Source: GCA-2720975 sp964469565 (GTDB lineage: Bacteria > Planctomycetota > UBA1135 > GCA-002686595). From it: DNA of 64,000 nucleotides. A program made the position numbers and the translations under genes. Positions 24,968-32,611 of the stretch are shown one piece after another. The stretch spans positions 100,379 through 164,378 of the forward strand of contig CAYXZD010000008.1 in assembly GCA_964469565.1 (NCBI GenBank). Direction: 5' to 3'. The notes beneath the pieces were generated by a model. It saw nothing but the letters and a program-made list of their open reading frames with translations. It made no database searches and was not told the origin of the DNA. Position 1 is the first letter of the stretch, and the number at the start of each line of letters is the position of its first letter.

Positions 24968-25849
24968 ATGCCTACCAGCACGAAAAACAAGACCCGCACT
25001 CACAAAGAGACCTCAAAGGGAGAGCGTCGTCCAGCTCGCAAGAAGGACCGCCGACTGTCCGCTGGAACCGCTGACCGCTTTGACCTGTATCAACGATCGG
25101 TGAACTCTCCTGAGTCGGATGTTGATTTCCTCGTCGGTGCGTATGAGGAGATTCGAGGCTGCAAGCCCCAGCACCTGCGCGAAGACTTCTGTGGAACCGC
25201 GAACCTCGCCGCTGAATTCCTCAGTCGAGATGCAGCCAACACGGTCGAGGGTTTTGATTTGGATCCGGAGCCCATGAAGTGGGGAAAGTCACATAACTTC
25301 AATCGAATTGCCGACCGCGATGAACGCATGACTTGGCATTTGAAAGATGTGCGCAGCCCAGCGGATAAGGCACCTGATGTAACCATTGCGGCCAATTTTT
25401 CATACTGGGGTTTCCATGAGCGTGCCGAGCTTTTGGGCTACTTCAAGAGTGTGCACGAGGATCTGGCTGACAAGGGCGTGTTCGTGATGGACCTCTATGG
25501 TGGCCCCGAGGCACTCAGTGAGATGGAAGAGGTACGCGACATCGATGGCGCCTTCGACTACATCTGGGACCAGCGGGTGTGGGAGCCCGGCACGGGACGC
25601 TATCAGTGTGCGATTCACTTTCGTTTCCGCGATGGGTCGGAGATGACCGAGGCTTTCACCTACGACTGGCGGTTTTGGAATTTGACTGAGCTGCGCGATA
25701 TCTTGCTTGAGGCGGGATTCAGTAAGGTGTCGAGCTACTTCGAAGGGACCGATCCCGAGGATGAGAGCGAGGGAGATGGGATTTTCTCGGCTGATCCTGT
25801 GGGAGAAAACTGTGAGGCCTGGTTGGCCTATCTCGTCTCAGAAAAGTAA
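24968..25849 (+). CDS. Class I SAM-dependent methyltransferase
   Basis: The 293-residue protein has a Lys/Arg-rich N-terminal tail (~30 residues). The Rossmann methyltransferase core follows: HLREDFCGTANLAAEFL (motif I position), VEGFDLDPEPMKWG (acidic end of strand 2), MTWHLKDVR, and VTIAANFSYWGFHERAELLGYFKSV. FVMDLYGG follows, then an aromatic-rich C-terminal part (FTYDWRFWNLTELRDILLEAGF). The substrate is unknown. I recognise the general fold and a widely distributed subfamily but no named enzyme. It is isolated between an M28 peptidase gene and a convergent membrane protein. Confidence 0.82.
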   Translation: MPTSTKNKTRTHKETSKGERRPARKKDRRLSAGTADRFDLYQRSVNSPESDVDFLVGAYEEIRGCKPQHLREDFCGTANLAAEFLSRDAANTVEGFDLDPEPMKWGKSHNFNRIADRDERMTWHLKDVRSPADKAPDVTIAANFSYWGFHERAELLGYFKSVHEDLADKGVFVMDLYGGPEALSEMEEVRDIDGAFDYIWDQRVWEPGTGRYQCAIHFRFRDGSEMTEAFTYDWRFWNLTELRDILLEAGFSKVSSYFEGTDPEDESEGDGIFSADPVGENCEAWLAYLVSEK

Positions 25850-26044
25850 TCCAGAGCATCCATCGGGTTCCTCAGCCCCGAGATGACGGCAGGGCGTGGA
25901 TGCGCAAGGTTGGCCTGAGACAATTGCAATCCACGAGGTTCCCTTGTGGGCCCTTAGGGGCGCGATAGGAACGAAAAGGTGGGGCGGAATCCCATGTGAC
26001 CGGCCTCGGAGGCAGGCGCGGTCGGGACCCTCCCCAGAGTCACG

Positions 26045-26995
26045 CTATTCGGTGTGATTCTGAACGTCCTGTACGGTGTAGATCTCGTCGACATCAAAGG
26101 TGACTGGGGTTGTAATGCCATAACCGCGCGGCAATTCCTTTAGGCTTAGCTCAAGCAAGGCTTGCGGCTTGACGGCCGTGACGACATCGCTTTCCGCATC
26201 GCCGGCGTTTTCTGGGATGCGTATCAGCACGATGGGGCGATCGGTGATCGGGTTGAGCATGAGCCCTTCGAAGTGCTCCTTGCAGTGCTCACAAGAGAGG
26301 CGATAGAGGATGACGTGGGCGGGCGGGGGGATCAGGTCAACACCCATGGGATCATCGAGGAAGCCGATCAAATCGAGGTCGTGCAGCATTCTGCCTTCCC
26401 AGTCTGAGGGCGTGAAGTGGTGCCAGTCAGCGCCCGTTGTATCGACGCTGACTTGCTCTGCGCCGGTTTCATCGTCGATGGTGATCGTGACCTCGGCTTC
26501 TTTGAATTTGAACCAGGGAAAGGCCGTGAAGACAACAAAAAGGGGCGCGAGGGTGACGAGGGAAACGCAGCGGCCCGGGAATGCCAGCCAGCTTCTGCGG
26601 GCGAGGAGGGCGATCAGGAGGACCGAATCGATGGTCATCATCTGCCAAGGGGCGATGGGCACTTTGGATCCAAAGCAACCGCAACTCGAATCACCCGCGC
26701 TCATCATTTGTATCAGGAGCAAGTCAAAAAGCACGAACATGAGGATCAGGAGTCGGGCTCCGAGCCTCGGTCGCAAGAGGGCAAGGGTGACGATGCAAAG
26801 CTCGGCAGCGATGGCCAACCGGAAGGACCAGGCCGGACGCAGGAGTGGGAACTCCTGGATGGTCGGGGGCAGGTCGGCGGGTGTGCCGGCGAAGAGCTTG
26901 AAGAGGGCGCCGGCGGCGACCCAGGTGGCGGCGAGAGTCAGAGCGAGGGCAGCGCCTCGGGGGGCGGGCTTTGGGGTAGGTGTGGGGATGGTCAT
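26045..26995 (-). CDS. MauE/DoxX-like membrane protein with thioredoxin-like C-terminal domain
   Basis: The 316-residue protein has an N-terminal four-helix MauE-like membrane region. Its helices are LALTLAATWVAAGALFKLF, FRLAIAAELCIVTLALL, LLILMFVLFDLLLIQMM and a fourth, and it carries the family's loop motif SCGCFG (residues ~106-111). A further membrane segment (SLVTLAPLFVVFTAFPWF) leads to a periplasmic C-terminal half with VILYRLSCEHCKEHFEG, a CxxC in thioredoxin-like context. MauE-like proteins are linked to disulfide or quinone redox chemistry, in the manner of VKOR/DsbB partners. The fusion suggests a self-contained membrane thiol oxidoreductase. Its partner is not evident from the neighbours. 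The start at 26995 is followed by a Pro/Thr-rich lead. Confidence 0.75.
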   Translation of the reverse strand: MTIPTPTPKPAPRGAALALTLAATWVAAGALFKLFAGTPADLPPTIQEFPLLRPAWSFRLAIAAELCIVTLALLRPRLGARLLILMFVLFDLLLIQMMSAGDSSCGCFGSKVPIAPWQMMTIDSVLLIALLARRSWLAFPGRCVSLVTLAPLFVVFTAFPWFKFKEAEVTITIDDETGAEQVSVDTTGADWHHFTPSDWEGRMLHDLDLIGFLDDPMGVDLIPPPAHVILYRLSCEHCKEHFEGLMLNPITDRPIVLIRIPENAGDAESDVVTAVKPQALLELSLKELPRGYGITTPVTFDVDEIYTVQDVQNHTE

Positions 26996-27105
26996 TCTGG
27001 GTGCAGGCGGGATCTAGGATGCGCAGGCAAAGCAGTACGGTCGGGGCGGACCTGTGTGAGTTCGGGCAGACGGATCCCTGACCTGACCAGTGAGTCGCCG
27101 TTTTT

Positions 27106-27684
27106 TTAGCGTGAGCCTTTGGTAGGAAACCCCTTGGACAGAGTCTTCCATAGGTTATCTGGGCTTCCCCATGTTAGGTCCGCAAGGATTACGTAGTGGC
27201 TCCTGCTGAGAGCACCGTAAGCGAGCCTGTGCAAGTGGGGCTTGAATAGCTGCAGTTCGGTGGGCCCTGCGGGGGCACCTACATCGAGGAACACATCATC
27301 CCCTCGCTTGCCCACAGGCAGTGAACCAGAGTCGGCTTCGGTCGCTGGATAATGGCCGAGGTAGTGACCGGCCCCAACGATGGAATTCAATACCCCGAGG
27401 GCCTCATCAGATGCCAGGCCCAAGAGAAATGATCGCCGCTGCTCGGGGCGTCCGTCGGCCCCGGCCCGTGTGGACTCTCCCCGCTGAGAGGCGAGTGTAA
27501 GGCAGCCCCCGCGATTCACCTCGGCGAGAACTTGGCCCACGGCATCACTCTCCAGGTCGGTCGTGCTGCTTCCCCAGCCTGGAAAAAAGGAGATGCGGCC
27601 CTCGATGAACTGAGCCCCGAGTTCACACAAGTCCTGGAATGAGCGGGCGACTGCCCAGCGCTCTGCGTCGCGAGGTTCAGTCAT
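27106..27684 (-). CDS. DUF6919-like protein
   Basis: The 192-residue cytoplasmic protein matches my memory of DUF6919 proteins, best known from Actinobacteria. Seen: ERWAVARSFQDLCELGAQFIEGR at the start, the acidic DLESDAVGQVLAEVNRGGCLTLASQ, RRSFLLGLASDEAL, and a C-terminal ALSRSHYVILADLTWG. The function of that family is not known. I chose the ATG at 27684; the frame opens at 27774, but the extra part lacks similarity and would overlap the leader of the divergent symporter gene. The two genes diverge across 157 bp. The assignment rests on pattern recognition and needs a profile search. Confidence 0.55.
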   Translation of the reverse strand: MTEPRDAERWAVARSFQDLCELGAQFIEGRISFFPGWGSSTTDLESDAVGQVLAEVNRGGCLTLASQRGESTRAGADGRPEQRRSFLLGLASDEALGVLNSIVGAGHYLGHYPATEADSGSLPVGKRGDDVFLDVGAPAGPTELQLFKPHLHRLAYGALSRSHYVILADLTWGSPDNLWKTLSKGFPTKGSR

Positions 27685-27841
27685 GTGTGGGGGGCAGTCT
27701 GGGTGGGCCATAGCGCAGGCTAGGTTAGCCTTCTCGCCCGAACTGTGCTTGACCGCTACACTTAGACCCCGCACGGGGCCTCAGCCTCCGCATGCGACCT
27801 CCATCAGAGCTGCCACTCTTGTTGAGCCCCATCGCCCCCTC

Positions 27842-29356
27842 ATGAACGAACTCCTCACCGATCCGTATCTCATTGGCATCCTTGTCTACCTCCTCGCACT
27901 CGTAGGGGTTGGGTTACACAAGGCACGCGCAGTGAAAGGCAGTGAGGACTTCATGGTGGCGGGGCGCAGCCTCCCGTGGTACGTGCTCGTTGGGACTCTC
28001 TTAGCCACTTGGATTGGCAGCGGCTCCATGTTCGCAGGGGCGGGACTGGGATTCCGCAATGGGCCCTCGGGCTTGTGGTCGAGCATGGGGGCCTGGGTGG
28101 GCATCGTGATGGTGTTCTTTATCGCCCGACGCATTCGCAATTTTGGCAAGGTGACCGTTCCGGACATTTTTGAGGCACGCTACGGCCAGGTGGCGGCCAC
28201 CCTCGCGACAATCACTACGGTCATCGCCTATATCACGATCGTCTCATATCAGTTTCGTGGGGGAGGGAATGTTCTTAGCATCGTGACGGACGGGCTGATC
28301 GATGTGCCGACAGGGATTGTCATCACCGCCGTGTTCGCTGTTTTGTACACGGTGCTCGCAGGGATGCTCTCGGTCGTCTATACCGACGTGGTCAACGGGG
28401 TCTTGATGGCCCTAGGTTGCATCGTGACCCTCGTCTTCTTGGTCTGGCGAGTTGGTGGACTCGATGAAGTCCTTCAAGTGGCAGGGGCAGCGGGCAAGCT
28501 TGACCTGTTCGGCCACTGGGCGGCTGAGTCTGGCTCGGGAGCGTCTGGCCCGGTGATTGCCCTGAGCATCGCCGTTCCCACCATGCTGCTGCTCCTCGGA
28601 GATGCCAATATGTACCAACGCATCTTCAGTGCAAGAGACGGAGGGGCGGCGCGCAAGGCCATCGCATTCTGGGTCGTGGGCGTCGTGATTCTTGAGTCCT
28701 GCATCTCATTGATCGGGCTCGTGGGGTCGGTGGCCGCGGAGCAGGGGCTGATTTCGGATTTGGCCGCAGAGGGTAAGAGCGCGACTGAGCTAGTGATTCC
28801 AACGCTGGCCATGGAGATGATGCCAACGGTCCTGGGTATGCTTCTTGTGGCGACGATGATGGCGGTGATTGTCTCGACAGCTGATTCCTTTCTGTTGATT
28901 CCTGCCACCAACCTCACTCGCGATGTTTACCAGCGATACTTTGCTAGGAACGTCGGGGATAAGCAGATCGTGTTTGTCTCTCGGGTACTCGTCTTGTTTC
29001 TTGGGGTTGTGGCCTATCTCTTGGTGAACTCCTTCCCGACCATTCTAGATGCTGCCTACACGGCCTACTTGATTTATGGGGCGTCGATCACGCCCTCCTT
29101 GCTTGCGGCATTCCTCTGGCCGAGAGCCACCTCGGCGGGAGCGGTGGTGTCGATCGCCGTGGGGGCGGGGGTCACTCTCATGTGGAAGTTCGTTCTCTCA
29201 GCCGAAATGATGGCCTCATGGCATCCCATTTGGCAGGAGGTTACCTTCCCGGCGGCTGGGCTGTCGATTCTCGCTCTCATCCTTGTAAGCCTTCTGACCC
29301 CTCCTCCTGCACCTGAAGTCACAGCGCAGTTTTCACAGGATGCCGATCATGTTTGA
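27842..29356 (+). CDS. Sodium:solute symporter (SSS family)
   Basis: The 504-residue membrane protein has about 13 hydrophobic segments in the LeuT-fold arrangement of SSS transporters. Family signatures: the early RAVKGSEDFMVAGRSLPWYVLVGTLLATWIGSGSMFAGAG, the Na+-site region VTVPDIFEARYG, and MMAVIVSTADSFLLIPATNLTRDVYQRY near residue 350. It should import an organic solute with Na+ across the inner membrane; the substrate cannot be told. The ATG at 27842 directly precedes the first helix, whereas the open frame reaches back to 27683 into the divergent gene. A VOC-protein gene follows 24 bp downstream, possibly in one transcript. Confidence 0.93.
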   Translation: MNELLTDPYLIGILVYLLALVGVGLHKARAVKGSEDFMVAGRSLPWYVLVGTLLATWIGSGSMFAGAGLGFRNGPSGLWSSMGAWVGIVMVFFIARRIRNFGKVTVPDIFEARYGQVAATLATITTVIAYITIVSYQFRGGGNVLSIVTDGLIDVPTGIVITAVFAVLYTVLAGMLSVVYTDVVNGVLMALGCIVTLVFLVWRVGGLDEVLQVAGAAGKLDLFGHWAAESGSGASGPVIALSIAVPTMLLLLGDANMYQRIFSARDGGAARKAIAFWVVGVVILESCISLIGLVGSVAAEQGLISDLAAEGKSATELVIPTLAMEMMPTVLGMLLVATMMAVIVSTADSFLLIPATNLTRDVYQRYFARNVGDKQIVFVSRVLVLFLGVVAYLLVNSFPTILDAAYTAYLIYGASITPSLLAAFLWPRATSAGAVVSIAVGAGVTLMWKFVLSAEMMASWHPIWQEVTFPAAGLSILALILVSLLTPPPAPEVTAQFSQDADHV

Positions 29357-29380
29357 CGCGTCTCTATCCTTGAATCTCCA

Positions 29381-30172
29381 ATGAATTCTCCGACCTCAAC
29401 ACCTTCAAAGACCTGCGGTCAGTTTGTCTGGCGCGACCTGATGTGCCGGGACGTGGCCGGTGCGCGTGCGTTCTATTCAGATCTCTTTGGCTGGACCGTG
29501 GACGCTGGGCCAGGCGGCGAGCAGACCCACACGATGTTGCTAGCACAGGGGCAACCCGTGGCCGGTATCATCCCACTTCCAGCAGAGGCACCCGAGGGGA
29601 TTCCCTCCCACTGGCTCAGTTACGTGGAGGTTCCCGATATGGACTCATGCCTCAAGCGAGTGCTGCAAGCAGGCGGGAACATCCGTCTCGCGCCCCAGCC
29701 CATGGGGGCTGCAGGGGTCTATGCGGTGATCGGTGATCCTGAGGAGGCCACCATTGCGGTGTACCAACACCTAGGTGACGCGGGTGCGGGAGTTCCCGAC
29801 CCTAACACGCCCGGCCACTTCGCCTGGGCAGAGCTTCACTGCAAGGATGTAGACTCCTGCAAGCCGTTCTATGCCAACGTGTTCGGATGGGAGTACCGGC
29901 ATGAGGACATGGGGCCGATGGGGACGTACACATTGATTGTGAATGGCGGCAAGGATATCGCCGGCGTCATGAGCATGCCCCCAGGGGTCCAATCTCCCTC
30001 GGCTTGGATGTCGTACGTGTGCAGTGACGATGTGGACGGTGCATACAGCCGCGCCCTAGAGTTGGGTGCGTCGAGTTTTGTGGCACCTGCCGACATTCCA
30101 GCCGTCGGCCGCTTTGCCGTCCTTGCTGATGCAGGCGGCGCGGCCTTTTCCCTCTTTTGTCCGGCGACCTAG
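29381..30172 (+). CDS. Two-domain VOC (glyoxalase-like) protein
   Basis: The 263-residue protein is an internal duplication of the vicinal-oxygen-chelate fold. Domain 1 (~12-130) has GQFVWRDLMCRDVAGARAFYSDLFGW and ends in PEEATIAVYQ. Domain 2 (~140-263) has GHFAWAELHCKDVDSCKPFYANVFGWE and ends in AGGAAFSLFCPAT. Such tandem proteins (CFP32/27 kDa antigen-like) are usually annotated as glyoxalase or bleomycin-resistance relatives; the actual substrate is unknown. It is 24 bp downstream of the symporter gene. Confidence 0.9.
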   Translation: MNSPTSTPSKTCGQFVWRDLMCRDVAGARAFYSDLFGWTVDAGPGGEQTHTMLLAQGQPVAGIIPLPAEAPEGIPSHWLSYVEVPDMDSCLKRVLQAGGNIRLAPQPMGAAGVYAVIGDPEEATIAVYQHLGDAGAGVPDPNTPGHFAWAELHCKDVDSCKPFYANVFGWEYRHEDMGPMGTYTLIVNGGKDIAGVMSMPPGVQSPSAWMSYVCSDDVDGAYSRALELGASSFVAPADIPAVGRFAVLADAGGAAFSLFCPAT

Positions 30173-30294
30173 TCCCTCGGGTGCTTTCCTTGGGAATGCC
30201 GTTGTCCCTTCGTTTTGAAGGGAGGCTTCTCGTAGACAAGTTCAAAGCGCACATCGTGCTGATAGGACTCCAACGGAGCCGATCCTCCGCCGCC

Positions 30295-31098
30295 TCAGCC
30301 ATAGCGCATGGACCCCTTGGCCAGCTCGGCGCCGCTTGCATCGAGCACCCGGTAGCCCACAGGAATGCGCTTGCCCTCCTTGTAAATCGTCAGGCCGGCT
30401 TTATTCATTCCCTGGAAGCTCATTGTGCCGCGCTTTCCTCGCATTCTGGATCCTATCTGGATCGTGGGGTCGATCAGTAGCTTTGTGTTACTACCATTTT
30501 CCACCTCTACGGTGCGAATCTTGTGGCTAGTGACAGAGGTATGCCAGGTCTCGTCCTCGTGTTGCATCACGATGCGATAAGTGCGCAGGGTATAGACTCC
30601 CTCGGGAAGGGTTCGTGTGCCGGGTTCTTGCTTGCCGTGCGGGTCCCATGAAAGCCGGTAGCTTTCGCCGTGTTCGCTCGTGAGGAAAATATCGCCATGG
30701 GTGATGTTGGCGCTGAGTGTGCCTTCGCCTCGGCGAGGCTTTGAACTCTTCGTGACAGCTTGAGGAATCTCGATGGGCGACCCCTCTAGGTATTGGATCA
30801 AAGCCACACGGGCTTTCGCGGGGGTGGCACTTCACGCCGTGTCCTTGATTTGATTGAGCCACGCACGGTCGGTGGCGTGGTTGGGGTCAGGAGCCAAGTG
30901 GCAATGGGAGCAAGACTTGTCAAATAGAACTCCGGCGGCACGCAGTTCCTTCTTTGTGGCTGGCTCGTCAGCGGACTTGGCCGGCTCTTGCGCAACTGGA
31001 GCGGTGGCGGAAACCAGAAGAGCGATAAAAGCAGCACACGCTAGGGGGAGTCCCTGGGTGCGCCGACCGGACATGGGGGTGTTCAGTGTGAAGGTCAT
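30295..31098 (-). CDS. Monohaem c-type cytochrome protein with in-frame TGA (possible selenoprotein or split gene)
   Basis: Two pieces lie in one frame. The first (30832-31098, 88 aa) has a signal peptide (LPLACAAFIALLVSATAPVAQ) and the haem site FDKSCSHCHLAPDP, then HATDRAWLNQIKDTA and TGA at 30832-30834. The second begins at once (SATPAKARVALIQYLEG) and runs to 30295 as a beta-rich domain. A separate second gene would have to start at the GTG at 30807, which has no ribosome site. After the TGA the transcript can form GCCAC/GUGGC around a GC-GAAA-GC tip (30803-30828). I therefore read one 267-codon gene with UGA read through, perhaps as selenocysteine, or a recent nonsense mutation in a Cys codon. 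If conventionally annotated there are two genes. The role is periplasmic electron transfer or sensing; no partner is seen. Confidence 0.55.
30803..30828 (-). promoter_or_regulatory. Candidate (weak) SECIS-like hairpin after in-frame TGA
   Basis: It starts 4 nt after the TGA at 30832-30834. A 5-bp stem GCCAC/GUGGC encloses an internal C-rich loop and a tip GC-GAAA-GC. It has a G at the first loop position but lacks the GGUC loop of the E. coli element. A competing pairing (ACACGG upstream with CCGUGU downstream of the TGA) also exists, so the structure is uncertain. Confidence 0.3.
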
Positions 31099-31320
31099 CG
31101 TTGCCCTAGCCTATGAACTTTGGGCCTAGAATGGGGAGGGGCCCCTCGATGGCGCGGTGGGCGTCCCGGAAAGCCCACTCTAGGGTCCTGTAGATCAAGG
31201 GATGGCTCCAGTGAACGCTCCCGATGAGTCGAAACACTAGAAGCCCCCGTGGACTGGGTGTCAGTCTCAGGGTGGGGCATGTCCGGGCCAGAGGCCCCTA
31301 GGCAGAGTGGAGTATTGGGT

Positions 31321-32568
31321 ATGGCGTGGTTGGATTCTCTGTTCAGTCGGATGGTCGAGGTGGGAGCCTCAGACCTGCATATGACTTCCGGGCGCAAGCC
31401 TGTCCTGCGTTGTGATGGTGAGATGGTCACCATTGAAGAGTGTGAGAGTATTTCTCCCGATCAAATGCGTCAGATTCTGATGGAGGTGACTCCCCATGAA
31501 AACCAATCGGAATTCGAACAGGATCACGACACGGACTTCGCCTACGAAATCTCAGGCCTTGCACGGTTTCGTGCCAATCTGTTTGAAGATAACCGTGGCC
31601 CGGGGGGGGTATTCCGGGTAATTCCAGAGGAAATCCTCACTGCTGAACAGCTGGGACTTCCACCCGCCGTGGTGGACTTGTGCGGCCTCTCCAAAGGTCT
31701 CGTTCTAGTGACGGGGCCGACGGGCAGCGGTAAGTCGACCACCCTCGCTGGCATGATCGACCACATCAATGCCACTCGTAGTGAACACATTATTACGATC
31801 GAGGACCCGATTGAATTCGTACACGCTGATCGGCGCTGTCTCGTGAATCAACGCGAGGTCGGCGGGCATACCCAGAGTTTCAAGCGAGCCTTGCGCGCTG
31901 CCCTGCGGGAGGACCCTGATGTGATTCTTGTGGGAGAGCTGCGGGATCTGGAGACCATCGAAATCGCCTTGGAGACCGCCGAAACTGGGCACCTCGTGTT
32001 CGGCACATTGCACACGACCACTGCGGCCAGCACCGTGGACCGTATCATCGACCAGTTTCCTGCAGATCGGCAGGCACAGATTCGTACGATGCTATCCGGG
32101 TCACTCAAAGGGGTTGTGGCTCAGACATTGTGCAAGAAGGAGGGCGGGGGGCGCTGTGCTGCCCTTGAGACTCTGATTGTCACGTCCGGCGTGGCGAGTC
32201 TGATCAGGGAGGGCAAGACTCATCAGATTACTTCACAGATGCAAATGGGGGGTAAGGTGGGGATGCGCTTGATGAACGATTCCCTCGCCGAGCTCGTCCA
32301 GACTGGGAAGGTCAGTGAGAGCGAAGCGTTGCATCGCAGCGTCGATCGACGGGGGCTTGCCGAGCAGCTAGGCATCAGTGCGGGCTTGGAAGGGACGAAT
32401 GCGAGCGCAGGCCGGGCCAACTCACAGCCTGCTATCCAAAACCTAGACACGCCTCCTGGAACGAGCACGGCCAGTCCCAGCGCTCCACTTCCGAGTGAAG
32501 CCAGCCCGACGGCCCAGGACCCGTTCGAACGATTCAAGCAGATGCACCAGGCACCCGAGCCACGCTGA
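31321..32568 (+). CDS. PilT/PilU-type twitching motility ATPase
   Basis: The 415-residue GspE/PilT-superfamily ATPase has the N-terminal PilT domain (VEVGASDLHMTSGRKPVLRCDG). It also has Walker A GPTGSGKST (~residue 131), the Asp-box IITIEDPIEFVH, Walker B ALREDPDVILVGELRDLETIEIALETAETGHLVFGTLHT, and the AIRNLIRE-like segment (here VASLIREGKTHQI). PilT depolymerises type IV pilin to retract pili at the inner membrane. The last ~55 residues are a Ser/Pro/Ala-rich tail ending FERFKQMHQAPEPR, reminiscent of PilU. The ATG at 31321 was preferred because the usual N-terminus starts there. No other pilus genes are in the window. Confidence 0.93.
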   Translation: MAWLDSLFSRMVEVGASDLHMTSGRKPVLRCDGEMVTIEECESISPDQMRQILMEVTPHENQSEFEQDHDTDFAYEISGLARFRANLFEDNRGPGGVFRVIPEEILTAEQLGLPPAVVDLCGLSKGLVLVTGPTGSGKSTTLAGMIDHINATRSEHIITIEDPIEFVHADRRCLVNQREVGGHTQSFKRALRAALREDPDVILVGELRDLETIEIALETAETGHLVFGTLHTTTAASTVDRIIDQFPADRQAQIRTMLSGSLKGVVAQTLCKKEGGGRCAALETLIVTSGVASLIREGKTHQITSQMQMGGKVGMRLMNDSLAELVQTGKVSESEALHRSVDRRGLAEQLGISAGLEGTNASAGRANSQPAIQNLDTPPGTSTASPSAPLPSEASPTAQDPFERFKQMHQAPEPR

Positions 32569-32611
32569 GCGGTCGCTGGCCTTGTTCACAGGGTGCGGGT
32601 ACCCTGCGGGC

